Source: Blastococcus sp. TF02-09 (GTDB lineage Bacteria > Actinomycetota > Actinomycetes > Mycobacteriales > Geodermatophilaceae). Taken from it: 64,000 nt of DNA. The notes beneath the pieces were generated by a model. It was not told where the DNA came from. It saw only the letters and a program-made list of their open reading frames with translations, and made no database searches. This document shows, one piece after another, positions 42,376-51,999 of the stretch. Each line of letters opens with the position of its first letter. The first letter of the stretch is position 1. The stretch is taken from positions 124,001 to 188,000 of the forward strand of contig NZ_QOHH01000009.1 of assembly GCF_003319105.1 (NCBI RefSeq), in the 5' to 3' direction. Made by a program: the position numbers and the translations under genes.

Positions 42376-42422
42376 GCTGCTCGCGTCGGCGGCCCGCCGA
42401 CAGACCCCTGTGCGCGACCGGC

Positions 42423-43916
42423 TCAGCCCAGCTGGAACGGGTCGCGGGTGGCGCCGGTCAGCTCGACCCACACCGACTTGGTCTCGGTGTACTCGTCGAC
42501 CGCCTGCAGCCCGTTCTCCCGGCCGACCCCGCTGCGCCCGAACCCGCCGAACGGCATGTTGGGTGCGACCACCCGGTAGGCGTTGATCCACACGGTGCCC
42601 GCCCGCAGGCGCGCGGCCACCCGGTGCGCGCGGTGCACGTCCGTGGTCCACACCGAGCCGGCCAGCCCGTAGGGGGTGTCGTTGGCCAGTTGCAGGGCCT
42701 CGTCCTCGGTGGTGAACGGCAGCGCGGCGAGCACCGGCCCGAACACCTCCTCGCGGACGACGGTGCTCGCCGGACCCACGCCGGTCACCACGGTCGGTCG
42801 GACGAACAGCCCGCCCAGCGCGTCGTCCGGACCGCCGCCGCAGGCGAAGCTGCCGCCCTCCTCCCGCGCGCTGCGCAGGTAGCCGAGCACCTTGTCGTAC
42901 TGCGGCCGGTTGGCGACCGGGCCCATCTCGGTGTCCGCCGCGGTCGGGTCGCCGAGCCGGATCGTCCGCGCGCGCTCGGCCACCTTCGCGACGAGGGCGT
43001 CGTGCACGTCGGCGTGCACGATGAGCCGCGAGCCGGCCATGCAGGTCTGCCCGGTGGCCGCGAACACCCCGGCCACCAGTCCGTTCGCCGCGGCGTCGAG
43101 GTCGGTGTCCGGGAACACGATCTGCGGGCTCTTCCCGCCCAGCTCCAGGGTCACCCCGTTGACGTTGGCCGCGGCCGCCTGCGCCACCCGCACGCCGGTC
43201 GCCGTCGACCCGGTGAACGCGACCTTGTCCACGCCCGGGTGCCCGGCCAGCGCCGCGCCGGTCGCCCGGTCCCAGGCGGTGACGACGTTGAGCACGCCCG
43301 CCGGGAGGCCGGCGTCGGCCAGCACCTCGGCGAAGGCGACGGTCGAGGCGGGGGAGTGCTCCGACGGCTTGACGACGACGGTGCAGCCCGCGGCCAGCGC
43401 CGGCGCGAGTTTCCAGGTGAGCAGCAGCAGCGGCGAGTTCCACGGCGTGATGGCCGCGACCACCCCGACCGGCTCGCGGCGGGTGTAGCCGAAGTAGTTC
43501 GGGTTGACCGGCGGGATCGTGCGGCCCTCGAGCTTGTCGGCCAGCCCGGAGAAGTAGAAGAACCACTGCGGCAGCGCCGCCATCTGGCCGCGCATCTCGC
43601 GCAGCAGCTTTCCCGAGTCCTGCACCTCGAGCAGGGCGAGCCGCTCGGCGTGGGCGGTCAGGGCCTCGGCGCAGGCGCGCAGGACCGCGGCGCGCTGGAA
43701 ACCGGTCATCGCGCCCCACTCGCCGTCCAGTGCGCTGCGGGCGGCGGCGACCGCGACGTCGACGTCCTCCGGGCCGCCGTCGGCGATCCGCGCCCAGGGC
43801 CGGCCCAAATACGGGTTCTGCGACTCGAACGTCCGGCCCGACTTCGCGTCGACCCGCCGTCCGTCGACGAAGAGCGGGAACTCCTCCAGCCGGACCGGTG
43901 CGACCGTGGCGGTCAT
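42423..43916 (-). CDS. Aldehyde dehydrogenase (NAD(P)-dependent)
   Basis: 497 residues from ATG 43916 (AAGGAG upstream). Complete ALDH: FFYFSGLADKLEGRTIPP, PWNSPLLLLTWKLAPALAAGCTVVVKPSEHSP, FTGSTATGVRV (NAD-binding), general base Glu258 in TLELGGKSP, nucleophile Cys292 in GQTCMAGSR, and EVFGPVLAALPF ... PFGGFGRSGVGRENG. Length and motifs match betaine-aldehyde-like/aromatic ALDHs. Divergent from the E1-like gene with 121 nt between the starts, so the two may share a control region and act on a common aldehyde or 2-oxo-acid pathway (inference). Substrate not decidable. Confidence 0.9.
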   Translation of the reverse strand: MTATVAPVRLEEFPLFVDGRRVDAKSGRTFESQNPYLGRPWARIADGGPEDVDVAVAAARSALDGEWGAMTGFQRAAVLRACAEALTAHAERLALLEVQDSGKLLREMRGQMAALPQWFFYFSGLADKLEGRTIPPVNPNYFGYTRREPVGVVAAITPWNSPLLLLTWKLAPALAAGCTVVVKPSEHSPASTVAFAEVLADAGLPAGVLNVVTAWDRATGAALAGHPGVDKVAFTGSTATGVRVAQAAAANVNGVTLELGGKSPQIVFPDTDLDAAANGLVAGVFAATGQTCMAGSRLIVHADVHDALVAKVAERARTIRLGDPTAADTEMGPVANRPQYDKVLGYLRSAREEGGSFACGGGPDDALGGLFVRPTVVTGVGPASTVVREEVFGPVLAALPFTTEDEALQLANDTPYGLAGSVWTTDVHRAHRVAARLRAGTVWINAYRVVAPNMPFGGFGRSGVGRENGLQAVDEYTETKSVWVELTGATRDPFQLG

Positions 43917-44037
43917 CCGGGTCTCCTTCGCCGCTGTGGGGGGCGCCAGACTACGACCTCCGGGCGCCCTCGGGACCCCGTCCGGGACGCCCGATCTGCG
44001 AGGGTGGGGCGGTCGGAACGGGCAGGGGGCGCGAGCG

Positions 44038-46329
44038 GTGGAGCACGACGACGTTCTCCGGGCGATCGAGCAGCGCGTGCTGTGGCTGGCGACGGCGATC
44101 GTCGACCACGCCAACCGCGTCCGCCCCAACCCGGGCGGCATGAAGGTGGGCGGCCACCAGGCGTCGAGCGCCTCGATGGTCACGATCATGACGTCGCTGT
44201 GGCTGGAGCAGCTGCGCGCGGACGACCGGGTGTCGGTGAAGCCGCACGCCTCGCCGGTGCTGCACGCGCTCGAGTACCTGCTCGGCTCCCTCGACACGCG
44301 CTACCTGACCACGCTGCGCGAGTTCGGCGGCCTGCAGAGCTACCCGTCGCGGCTCAAGGACCCGGTGCCGGCCGACTACTCCACCGGCTCCGTCGGCATC
44401 GGCGCCACCGCGCCCATCTGGGGCGCGATCGCCCGCCGGTACGTCAACACCCAGCTCGGCGCGGGTGGCACCGGCCGGCAGTGGTCGCTGGTGGGGGACG
44501 CCGAGCTGGACGAGGGGGCCGTGTGGGAGGCCGTGCTCGACCCGATGGTCGCCGAGCTGGGCGAGGTCGTGTGGGTCGTCGACTTCAACCGGCAGTCGCT
44601 GGACCGCGTCGTCCCCACCATGGGGTCGGACCGGCTGCAGGGCATGTTCACCGCGGCCGGCTGGCAGGTGCTCACCGTCAAGTACGGCCGGCTGCTCGAG
44701 GAGCTCTTCGCTCGCCCGGGCGGGGCCGCGCTGCGCGACCGGATCGACGCGATGGCCAACCCGGAGTACCAGCGGCTGCTGCGCCGCACCCCTGGTGAGA
44801 TCCGGGCGACCCTGCCCGGCGACGGTCCCGGCGCGGCCGAGATCAGCAGGCTCATCGGGGACGTCGACGACTCCACGCTGCTGGGCGCCGTCCGCAACCT
44901 CGGCGGGCACGACCTGGCCGCGCTGCGGGAGGCGTACGCGCGGATCGACGACACCCGGCCGACACTCGTCATTGCCTACACGCTCAAGGGCTACGGCCTG
45001 GCGATCGAGGGGCATCCGCAGAACCACTCGGCGCTGCTCACGCAGGCCCAGCTGGAGCAGCTGGCCGATGACCTGGGGGTCGACCCGGCGGACCCGTGGC
45101 GGACGTTCGACCCCGGCACCGAGCCCGCCGAGCTGCTGCGGGCGGCCGCCTTGCGCCTCCGGCGCGCCGACTCCGTCGCCGAGCCGGCCCCCGACGTCCC
45201 GGCCGACCTCGGCCGCACGCCGCACGGCACCGCGACCACGCAGGCGGCGCTGGGCCGCACGCTGCTCGACCTCAACCGCGCCGCCCCCGAGGTGGGCCGG
45301 CGGGTGGTGACCGTGAGCCCGGACGTCAGCTCGTCGACCAACCTCGGCGGGTGGGTGAACAAGGTGGGCGTCTGGTCGCACGAGGACCGGCGCGACTGGT
45401 TCGCCGACGACGCCGAGACGATCCTGCACTGGCGCGAGAAGCCGACCGGGCAGCACATCGAGCTGGGCATCGCCGAGACCAACCTGGTGGGGGCGATCAG
45501 CGAGCTGGGCGTCACCTGGAGCCGCTGGGGGCAGCCGCTGCTGCCGATCGGCGTCCTCTACGACCCCTTCGTCGAGCGGGCGCTGGAGCCATGGTCGTTC
45601 GGCATCTACGCCGGCGGCCAGTCGATCCTGGTGGGGACGCCGTCCGGGGTCACGCTCGCCGCCGAGGGCGGTGCGCACCAGTCGATCACCACCCCGTCGA
45701 TCGGCCTGGAGCAGCCGGGGTGCGTCGCCTACGAGCCGGCCTTCGCCCTCGACACTGAGTGGTGCCTGCTCGCCGCGATGTCGCGGCTCGGCCGGCCGGA
45801 CGGGTCCTCGGCCTACCTGCGGCTGTCGACCCGGCCGGTCGACCACGCGCTCGCCGCGATCCCTTCCGACGGCGCGGCGCGTGCGGCGCGTCGACGGGAG
45901 GTCGTCGCGGGGGCGTACCCGCTCCGGCGTCCGGACGGCGCGGTGGTGACGCTCGTGGGGATGGGGGCGGTCGTGCCCGAGGTGCTCGAGGCGGCCGACC
46001 GGCTCGGCGCGCTCGGGCTGCCGGCCGACGTCGTCGTCGTCACCAGCCCCGGGCTGCTCTTCCGGGCCGTGCAGGCCCGGCGCGGGTTGGGCGACGCGCC
46101 GACGGCGGTCCTGGACGACGCCTTCCCGGCCGGGCGTGCGGCGCCGATGGTCACCGTGCTCGACGGGCATCCGCACACGCTGGCGTTCCTCGCCGGCATC
46201 CGGGGCGTGGAGGCGACCCACCTGGGTGTGACCCAGTTCGGGCAGAGCGGCGACCTCGCCAGCGTCCACCGGCTGCACGGCCTGGACTGCGACACCGTGG
46301 TCGGCGCCGCCCTCGACCTGGTCGACTGA
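44038..46329 (+). CDS. Transketolase-like / pyruvate dehydrogenase E1-like ThDP enzyme
   Basis: 763 residues from GTG 44038, with AGGGGGC upstream. ThDP-binding domain: MKVGGHQASSAS, SVGIGATAPIWGA, GDAELDEGAVWEAV (Asp154) through VVDFN (Asn184). C-terminal Pyr and transketolase-C domains: HIELGIAETNLVGAISELGVTWSRWGQPLLPIGVLYDPFVERALEP, GAHQSITTPSIGLEQPGCVAYEP, then ATHLGVTQFGQSGDLASVHRLHG. It resembles homodimeric AceE (about 900 residues) but is shorter, missing the N-terminal extension that binds E2. No lipoyl E2 or E3 genes are adjacent. It may be a stand-alone 2-oxo-acid decarboxylase or ligase. Divergent from the aldehyde dehydrogenase. Confidence 0.82.
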   Translation: MEHDDVLRAIEQRVLWLATAIVDHANRVRPNPGGMKVGGHQASSASMVTIMTSLWLEQLRADDRVSVKPHASPVLHALEYLLGSLDTRYLTTLREFGGLQSYPSRLKDPVPADYSTGSVGIGATAPIWGAIARRYVNTQLGAGGTGRQWSLVGDAELDEGAVWEAVLDPMVAELGEVVWVVDFNRQSLDRVVPTMGSDRLQGMFTAAGWQVLTVKYGRLLEELFARPGGAALRDRIDAMANPEYQRLLRRTPGEIRATLPGDGPGAAEISRLIGDVDDSTLLGAVRNLGGHDLAALREAYARIDDTRPTLVIAYTLKGYGLAIEGHPQNHSALLTQAQLEQLADDLGVDPADPWRTFDPGTEPAELLRAAALRLRRADSVAEPAPDVPADLGRTPHGTATTQAALGRTLLDLNRAAPEVGRRVVTVSPDVSSSTNLGGWVNKVGVWSHEDRRDWFADDAETILHWREKPTGQHIELGIAETNLVGAISELGVTWSRWGQPLLPIGVLYDPFVERALEPWSFGIYAGGQSILVGTPSGVTLAAEGGAHQSITTPSIGLEQPGCVAYEPAFALDTEWCLLAAMSRLGRPDGSSAYLRLSTRPVDHALAAIPSDGAARAARRREVVAGAYPLRRPDGAVVTLVGMGAVVPEVLEAADRLGALGLPADVVVVTSPGLLFRAVQARRGLGDAPTAVLDDAFPAGRAAPMVTVLDGHPHTLAFLAGIRGVEATHLGVTQFGQSGDLASVHRLHGLDCDTVVGAALDLVD

Positions 46330-46476
46330 AGGCACGCCGAGGGTCCGGGTGCGGGGCCCGAGGGGCGTTCTCGCCTACCGTGGGAACGACGTCGCAGGGC
46401 TGGTGTCCATGCCGCTCTGCCTGCCGCGGGGCGGGACGTCATCGGGTCCGTCATCCACCTGCAGGGAGCCTGGAGC

Positions 46477-46701
46477 TTGTTCGGCACGTCGTCGTCCGGG
46501 GCGCCCCGCGCGCTCTCGACCGGGCATCTGCTGGCCGACTGCGAACGGTGGTGCCGGGACACGCTCATTCCCCGCCCGGCGCCCGCCCTGCGGGTCGTCG
46601 TCCCCCCGCCGTCGGTGGCAGCTCCGGCGCCGGCGCTCCGCGGGGGCTTCCGGCCGGGCGCCGGCTGGCCCGGCCTCGCGGTGGGGGAGCTGACCGGGTA
46701 G
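46477..46701 (+). CDS. Possible small hypothetical protein, 74 aa
   Basis: TTG at 46477 preceded by GGGAGCCTGGAGC; third codon positions are nearly all G or C in this frame, and not in the overlapping one that starts at 46349, which makes it the better candidate. The 147 nt from the E1-like gene's stop to this point hold no clear gene; TACCGT at 46376-46381 might be a -10. Features: a cysteine pair (DCERWCRDTL) and a Pro/Ala-rich end. Unknown function, uncertain start. Confidence 0.35.
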   Translation: MFGTSSSGAPRALSTGHLLADCERWCRDTLIPRPAPALRVVVPPPSVAAPAPALRGGFRPGAGWPGLAVGELTG

Positions 46702-46707
46702 TCAGCG

Positions 46708-47595
46708 CTATGTCCAGCGGTCGATGAACTCGACCGCGGCGGCGTTGACGTCGTCGGGGTGGGTGGCGCTCAGGAAGTGCTGACCGCCGTCGATCACCTG
46801 GAGCTCGGCGTGCGGGCTGTTGACGAACAGCTCGATCTCGGCCGCGGCGTTCGGCACCGAGTAGACGCGGTCCGCCGTGCCGTGCATCCACAGGACCGGG
46901 CACCGCACGCCGTCCAGGCGGGCGTGCAGGCCGTCGCGGTCGCGCAGGTTGATGCTGGCGATGCGCAGCCGCTCGCGTCCGTCGTCGCCGGTGTAGTTCT
47001 GCTGGTGCGTCTCGTGCCAGAACGCGCGCTCGTCGGCCGGCACGTCCCCGCCGAAGCCCTCCGGCAGGACCGCGTCGACGAGCTCGATCGGGATGACCCA
47101 GTCGTCGCCGACGGGCGTGGCGAGTGCGTCGATGGCCGGCGTGCAGAACTCGACGCCGTTCCAGCAGCCCAGCTCGCGGCTGCGTTCGCTCTCGAAGTCC
47201 ATCGAGGTGCCCAGCGGGACGATGCCCTTGACGGCGTCGGGCGCGAGCATGGCCATGCGCGCGGCGATCCAGCCGCCCTGGGAGGTGCCGAGGACGAACG
47301 CTTCGGGGATGCCGAGCGCGTCGAGCACCTGCAGCCCCGCGATGGCGGAGTCCCAGTAGGTGAACTGCCGGTAGGTGGCGCGGGTCCGGCCGTGGCCGTA
47401 GGGCTCGACGGCTAGCAGGTTGGCGGTGGCGGTGAGCTTGTGGTCGGCGAACTGGGGCCGGTACAGCTCGACGGACGTGGTGAAGGAGTTGACCATCACC
47501 AGCGTGGGGAGCGACGGGTCGTAGGCCGCCCCCAACCGGTAGCCGATGGTCGAGCCACCGAGGTGGGGGATCTGCACGGTGTCCGTGGTGGTCAT
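46708..47595 (-). CDS. Alpha/beta hydrolase
   Basis: 295 residues from ATG 47595. Nucleophile elbow LGTSQGGWIA, histidine in GGQHFLSATHP, acid in HGTADRVYSVP. N-terminal strand TIGYRLGAAYDPSLPTLVMVNSFTTSVELYRPQF is typical of meta-cleavage or haloperoxidase-like hydrolases. Cap region about 130-215 is rich in Asp, Trp and Glu. No neighbouring catabolic genes are on the same strand, and the next gene on the other side, a large helicase/nuclease gene, diverges. Substrate unknown. Confidence 0.82.
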   Translation of the reverse strand: MTTTDTVQIPHLGGSTIGYRLGAAYDPSLPTLVMVNSFTTSVELYRPQFADHKLTATANLLAVEPYGHGRTRATYRQFTYWDSAIAGLQVLDALGIPEAFVLGTSQGGWIAARMAMLAPDAVKGIVPLGTSMDFESERSRELGCWNGVEFCTPAIDALATPVGDDWVIPIELVDAVLPEGFGGDVPADERAFWHETHQQNYTGDDGRERLRIASINLRDRDGLHARLDGVRCPVLWMHGTADRVYSVPNAAAEIELFVNSPHAELQVIDGGQHFLSATHPDDVNAAAVEFIDRWT

Positions 47596-47866
47596 GGTCT
47601 CCCTCGTCGTCGTCGACTGCGGGGCGGCGGCGCACTCGGCGGCCTGCTCGGTCCGGCCATCGTGGCGGCGGGCAGAGCGCCGGTCAATCGCCTACCGCGC
47701 GCCCGCGGGCATCCCCGTGCGGGCCGGTCGCCGGTGACGATCCGGACTCGCCCGTCCAGGTGAACGAGACTGCGGAGCGGCCCCGACGCGCCGATTCGTG
47801 TCGGAGGTGTCGGCTACCCCTACGGCCAGGCAGGGTGCTGGGCGACGACGGTGGGAAGGACGAGCG

Positions 47867-50800
47867 ATGCAGCGACTCGACGGGCGGCTGGTACTCAGCC
47901 CGACCGACCTGACCGCTCACCAGGAGTGCCGGCACCTGACCCGGCTCGACCTAGGCGTGGCGGCGGGGGAGTGGGCGGCGCCGGCTGAGCCCGCTTCGGC
48001 AGAGACGCAGTTCGTCTTCGACCGGGGCCTGGAGCACGAGCGGAAGTACCTGGCGTCGCTGCAGGCCCGCGGGCTCTCGGTCACTGAGATCGCCGCCGGC
48101 TCCGGGCTCGAGGGCCGACGGCGGGCGGAGGCCGAGACCGTCGAGGCGATGCGCAGCGGCGTCGACGTCGTCTACCAGGGGACCTTCTTCGACGGGGCCT
48201 GGGGCGGGCAGGCCGACTTCCTGCTGCGGGTCGAGACGCCGTCGGTGTTCGGCAGCTGGTCGTACGAGATCGCCGACACGAAGCTGGCCCGCAAGCTCAA
48301 GGTGGCGGCGCTGCTGCAGATGGCCACTTACGCCGAGCGGCTGACCGTGCTGCAGGGAGTCGAGCCGGCTTTCGTGCACGTGGTGACCGGGGACGGCAAG
48401 TCGCGGCCGTGGCGGCTGGTCGACGTCGCCGCCTATGCCCGCCGGGCGCGGGCCCGGCTGTCTGTGTTCGCCGAGGATCCGCCGGTCACCGGCCCCTCGC
48501 CGATCGCGCACTGCCAGCAGTGCCGCTGGGCTGACCGCTGCGATGCCGAGCTGCGGGAGTCCGACGACCTCGGCCTCGTCGCGGGGATGCGCGGCGATCA
48601 CCGCGACGCGCTGCGGGCGGTCGGCATCCCGACGATGGCGGCGCTGGCTGCGGCGTCGCCGGAGCTGCTGCGGTCGTCCGGGATCGGGGTGGACGCGCGG
48701 ACGCGGCTGCAGCAGCAGGCGGCCGAGCAGCTCAAGGAGCGGGCGTCCGGTCAGCCGTCGCGGACGCTGCTGCCGCCGGTCGAGGGCCTGGGGCTGCTCC
48801 GGCTGCCACCGCCGTCGCCGGGCGACCTGTACCTCGACTTCGAGGGCGACCCCTGGTTCGAGGACGGCTCCGGGCTGGAGTACCTCGCCGGCCTCGGCGA
48901 CCGCTCGGGTGCGTTCACTCCGCTGTGGGCGCACGACCGGGCCGCGGAGAAGGCGATGCTCACCGAGCTGATCGACCGGCTGGTGGCCGCGGTGGCGAGC
49001 GACCCGGGCATGCACGTCTATCACTACGCGCCCTACGAGGTGACCGCGCTCAAGAAGCTGGCCGGCGGCTACGGCGTGCGCGAGGCGGAGCTCGACCAGC
49101 TGCTGCGCGAGGAGCGGTTCGTCGACCTCTATCCCGTCGTCCGGCAGTCGATGCGGATCAGCAAGGAGTCGTACTCGATCAAGAAGGTCGAGGCCTTCTA
49201 CGGCCGGGAGCACGGGGGAGAGGTGGCCAGCGCGCTGGGCAGCGTCCTGGAGTACGAGGCGTGGCTGGCCGACGGCGACGACGCCCGGCTGGCCGCGATC
49301 GAGTCATACAACAAGGACGACGTCGACTCCACCCGCGAGCTGCACGACTGGCTGGAGGCTCAGCGCTCTGCACTTAAGGCGGTGCACGGTGCGCTGCCGC
49401 GGCCCTCGTGGGTGACCGCTGAGCCGGACCCGAAGGTCACCGAGGCGCAGGCGGCCGAGCTGGAGCTGTCAGCGCGGCTGCACGAGGCCGGGCACGGGCT
49501 GCTGGGCGACCTGGTGGGCTGGCACCGCCGCGAGGACAAGCCGGCCTGGTGGGAGGTCTTCCGGCTGCGCTCACTCGATCGCGAGGCGCTGATCGACGAC
49601 GGCTCGGCGCTGGGCGGGCTGACCTTCGAGCGGTACGTGGGCCCGGACAAGCGGAGCCACCTCTACGAGTACTCGTTCCCGGTGCAGGACACGAAGCTGT
49701 CGGTCGGTGACGAGGCGCTGGACGTCGACACCGCGAAGAAGGCCGGCACGGTGCACACGATCGACGTCGCCAGATGTCGACTCGTCCTCAAGACGACGGC
49801 CGCCGCGCCGCCGTCGCCGCGGGGACTCGGTCCTGGCGGGCCGCTGAACACCCGCGGGCTCCGGGAGGCGATCGCGGCGACCGGCGACGTCGTGCTGGCC
49901 GGCCGCGACTGCCTGGGTGCCGCGCTGGTGCAGCGTCGCGTTCCCGCGGGAACGCCGCTGCGCGAGGGCGAGTCGACGACCGATGCGATCGTGCGGCTCG
50001 GGCTGGCGCTCGACGGCGAGGTGCTGGCCATCCAGGGCCCGCCCGGCAGCGGCAAGACGACGGCGGCCGCCGCGCTGATCCGGGCGCTGCTGGACGCGGG
50101 CAAGAGGGTCGGGGTCACAGCGACCTCGCACGCGGTCATCGGCAACCTGCTCAAGGCGGCCGGGCGGCCGGCGCTGCAGAAGTGCGAGGAGTCCCAGCAC
50201 TGCGGGGCGCCCGGCGTGGAGTGGTCGGCGGACAACGCGGTGGTCACGCGGCGGCTGGTGGACGGTGACGCCCGGCTCGTCGGGGGGACGGCCTGGTTCT
50301 GGACCCTTGCCGACGTCGCCGAGGCGGTGGACGTGCTGGTGGTCGACGAGGCGGGGCAGTTCTCGCTGGCCAACGCGGTGGCGGTGGCGCGGGGTGCGCG
50401 GTCGATGGTGCTGCTGGGCGATCCGCAGCAGCTCGCGCAGCCGTCGCAGGCGGTGCACCCGGGGGAGTCGGGCGCCTCGGCGCTGGAGCACCTGCTCGAC
50501 GGGCACCCGACGATCCCGGCCGAGCGCGGGGTGTTCCTGGACCGGTCGTACCGGATGCACCCGGACCTGACGGCGTTCGTGTCGGAGCTGGCCTACGAGG
50601 GCCGGCTTCAATCCGCGGACGGCCGGGAGTCCGTGACGGTGCTGGGGGAGGGGCCGCTATCCGGCAGTGGGCTGCGGGTGCTGCCGGTGGATCACGAGCG
50701 GACGTGCGCGGACAAGAGCCAGCAGGAAGCCGACGCGGTGGCGCGGCTGTGGCACTCCGTGCAGGGCTCGACGTGGCGGAACCACCTGGGGGAGGAGGCG

Positions 50801-51157
50801 CCGATCGGGCCGGCGGACGTGCTCGTGGTGGCGCCCTACAACCTGCAGGTCCGGCTGATCCAGGCGGCGCTGCCGGACGGCGCGCGGGTGGGGACCGTGG
50901 ACAAGTTCCAGGGCCAGGAGGCGCCGGTGGTCATCTACTCGATGACCAGCACGAGCGCCGACGATGCGCCGCGCGGGGTGTCGTTCCTGTACGACCTGAA
51001 CCGGCTGAACGTGGCCGTGTCACGGGCGCAGGCGCTGGCCTGCGTGGTGCTGAGCCCGGAGCTGCTGGACGCGCCGGTGCGGACGCCGGACCAGCTGCGC
51101 AAGGTGAACGCGCTGTGCCGGCTGGTGGAGTCGGCGACCGAGGTGGCGCTCGACTGA
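47867..51157 (+). CDS. RecB-like nuclease, RNase H-like and SF1 helicase fusion (TM0106 family)
   Basis: 1,096 residues from ATG 47867 (GGAAGGA upstream). Domain order: RecB-like nuclease of the TM0106 type at about 1-260 (CRHLTRLDLGV, DVVYQGTFFDGAWGGQADFLL, YEIADTKLARKLKVAALLQMATYAERL, and a C-x2-C-x5-C cluster with an upstream Cys suggesting Fe-S or zinc binding); RNase H-like domain at about 310-510 (LYLDFEGDP, YHYAPYE, SYNKDDVDSTRELHDWL); SF1 helicase at about 690-1096 (IQGPPGSGKTTAAA, VDEAGQFSLANAVAVA, GDPQQLAQPSQ, DKFQGQEAPVVIYSMT, NRLNVAVSRAQ). This resembles DNA2/Upf1-like proteins, likely in DNA repair. It is a single gene, with the enoyl-CoA hydratase 95 nt downstream. Confidence 0.88.
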   Translation: MQRLDGRLVLSPTDLTAHQECRHLTRLDLGVAAGEWAAPAEPASAETQFVFDRGLEHERKYLASLQARGLSVTEIAAGSGLEGRRRAEAETVEAMRSGVDVVYQGTFFDGAWGGQADFLLRVETPSVFGSWSYEIADTKLARKLKVAALLQMATYAERLTVLQGVEPAFVHVVTGDGKSRPWRLVDVAAYARRARARLSVFAEDPPVTGPSPIAHCQQCRWADRCDAELRESDDLGLVAGMRGDHRDALRAVGIPTMAALAAASPELLRSSGIGVDARTRLQQQAAEQLKERASGQPSRTLLPPVEGLGLLRLPPPSPGDLYLDFEGDPWFEDGSGLEYLAGLGDRSGAFTPLWAHDRAAEKAMLTELIDRLVAAVASDPGMHVYHYAPYEVTALKKLAGGYGVREAELDQLLREERFVDLYPVVRQSMRISKESYSIKKVEAFYGREHGGEVASALGSVLEYEAWLADGDDARLAAIESYNKDDVDSTRELHDWLEAQRSALKAVHGALPRPSWVTAEPDPKVTEAQAAELELSARLHEAGHGLLGDLVGWHRREDKPAWWEVFRLRSLDREALIDDGSALGGLTFERYVGPDKRSHLYEYSFPVQDTKLSVGDEALDVDTAKKAGTVHTIDVARCRLVLKTTAAAPPSPRGLGPGGPLNTRGLREAIAATGDVVLAGRDCLGAALVQRRVPAGTPLREGESTTDAIVRLGLALDGEVLAIQGPPGSGKTTAAAALIRALLDAGKRVGVTATSHAVIGNLLKAAGRPALQKCEESQHCGAPGVEWSADNAVVTRRLVDGDARLVGGTAWFWTLADVAEAVDVLVVDEAGQFSLANAVAVARGARSMVLLGDPQQLAQPSQAVHPGESGASALEHLLDGHPTIPAERGVFLDRSYRMHPDLTAFVSELAYEGRLQSADGRESVTVLGEGPLSGSGLRVLPVDHERTCADKSQQEADAVARLWHSVQGSTWRNHLGEEAPIGPADVLVVAPYNLQVRLIQAALPDGARVGTVDKFQGQEAPVVIYSMTSTSADDAPRGVSFLYDLNRLNVAVSRAQALACVVLSPELLDAPVRTPDQLRKVNALCRLVESATEVALD

Positions 51158-51252
51158 CCGGGCTGCGCGGGGCGGATCGGGGCGTGGTCTGATGCCTGTC
51201 AGAGAGGCGGAGCCGGCGTCGGGGCCGGTGCGCTCGTTCGAGAGGTGGGCTC

Positions 51253-51999
51253 GTGGCCGGAACCGGTGAAGTGCTGCTCGAGGTGGACGGCGGCGTCGCG
51301 ATCGTGACGCTCAACGCGCCGGACCGGCGCAACGCGCTGACGCCTGGGATGGCCGACGAGCTGATCGCGACCTTCGACGAGGTGGACGCCAAGCCGGAGG
51401 TCGGCGCGCTGGTCATCCGTGGCGTCGGCAGGTCGTTCTGCGCGGGCGGCGACGTCGCGACGCTGACCTCGGCCGGCAAGGACCCGGCCACGCCCGACGC
51501 CTACGAGGGCATGGGGAAGATATACGACTCCTTCTACCGACTCGGCCAGGTGAAGGTGCCCACGGTGGCGGCGGTGCGCGGCTCGGCGGTGGGCGCCGGC
51601 ATGAACATGCTGCTGGCGGCCGACCTGCGGATCGTGGCTCGTGATGTGCGGCTGCTCGCCGGCTTCCTCAAGCGCGGGATGCACCCGGGCGGCGGGCACT
51701 TCGTGATCCTGTCCCGGCTGATCGGCCGTGAGGCCGCGGCGGCGATGGCGCTGTTCGGTGAGGAGATCAACGGCGACAAGGCCGTGGAGCTCGGGCTGGC
51801 CTGGGAGGCGCTGGACGACGCCGCGGTCGAGGACCGCGCGATCGAGCTGGCGCAGCGCGTGGCAGCCGACCCTGAGCTGTCGCGGGTGGCGGTGGGCAAC
51901 TTCCGCAAGGAGGTCGTCAACGGCGCGATCCCGTGGGATGTCGCCATGCAGTCCGAGCGCCCCGCGCAGATGTGGTCGATGCGCCGTTCGGCTGGTTAA
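51253..51999 (+). CDS. Enoyl-CoA hydratase/isomerase family protein
   Basis: 248 residues from GTG 51253 with GAGGTG nearby upstream. Crotonase fold: oxyanion-hole loops SFCAGGDVA and VRGSAVGAGMNMLLAADLRI, then GGGHFVILSRLIGREAAAAMALFGEEINGDKAVELGLAWEAL. In the segment where most hydratases have a Glu before the glycine loop this has LKRGMHPGGG, so classical water addition is uncertain and isomerase or another crotonase chemistry is possible. It is the last gene of ordinary GC-rich character before the composition changes. Acts on acyl-CoA in the cytosol. Confidence 0.85.
   Translation: MAGTGEVLLEVDGGVAIVTLNAPDRRNALTPGMADELIATFDEVDAKPEVGALVIRGVGRSFCAGGDVATLTSAGKDPATPDAYEGMGKIYDSFYRLGQVKVPTVAAVRGSAVGAGMNMLLAADLRIVARDVRLLAGFLKRGMHPGGGHFVILSRLIGREAAAAMALFGEEINGDKAVELGLAWEALDDAAVEDRAIELAQRVAADPELSRVAVGNFRKEVVNGAIPWDVAMQSERPAQMWSMRRSAG

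Noticed and set aside
43951-46335. A 794-residue minus-strand frame opposite the E1-like gene
   Set aside because: It lacks any domain and is explained by GC-rich antisense; the plus strand holds a clear ThDP enzyme.
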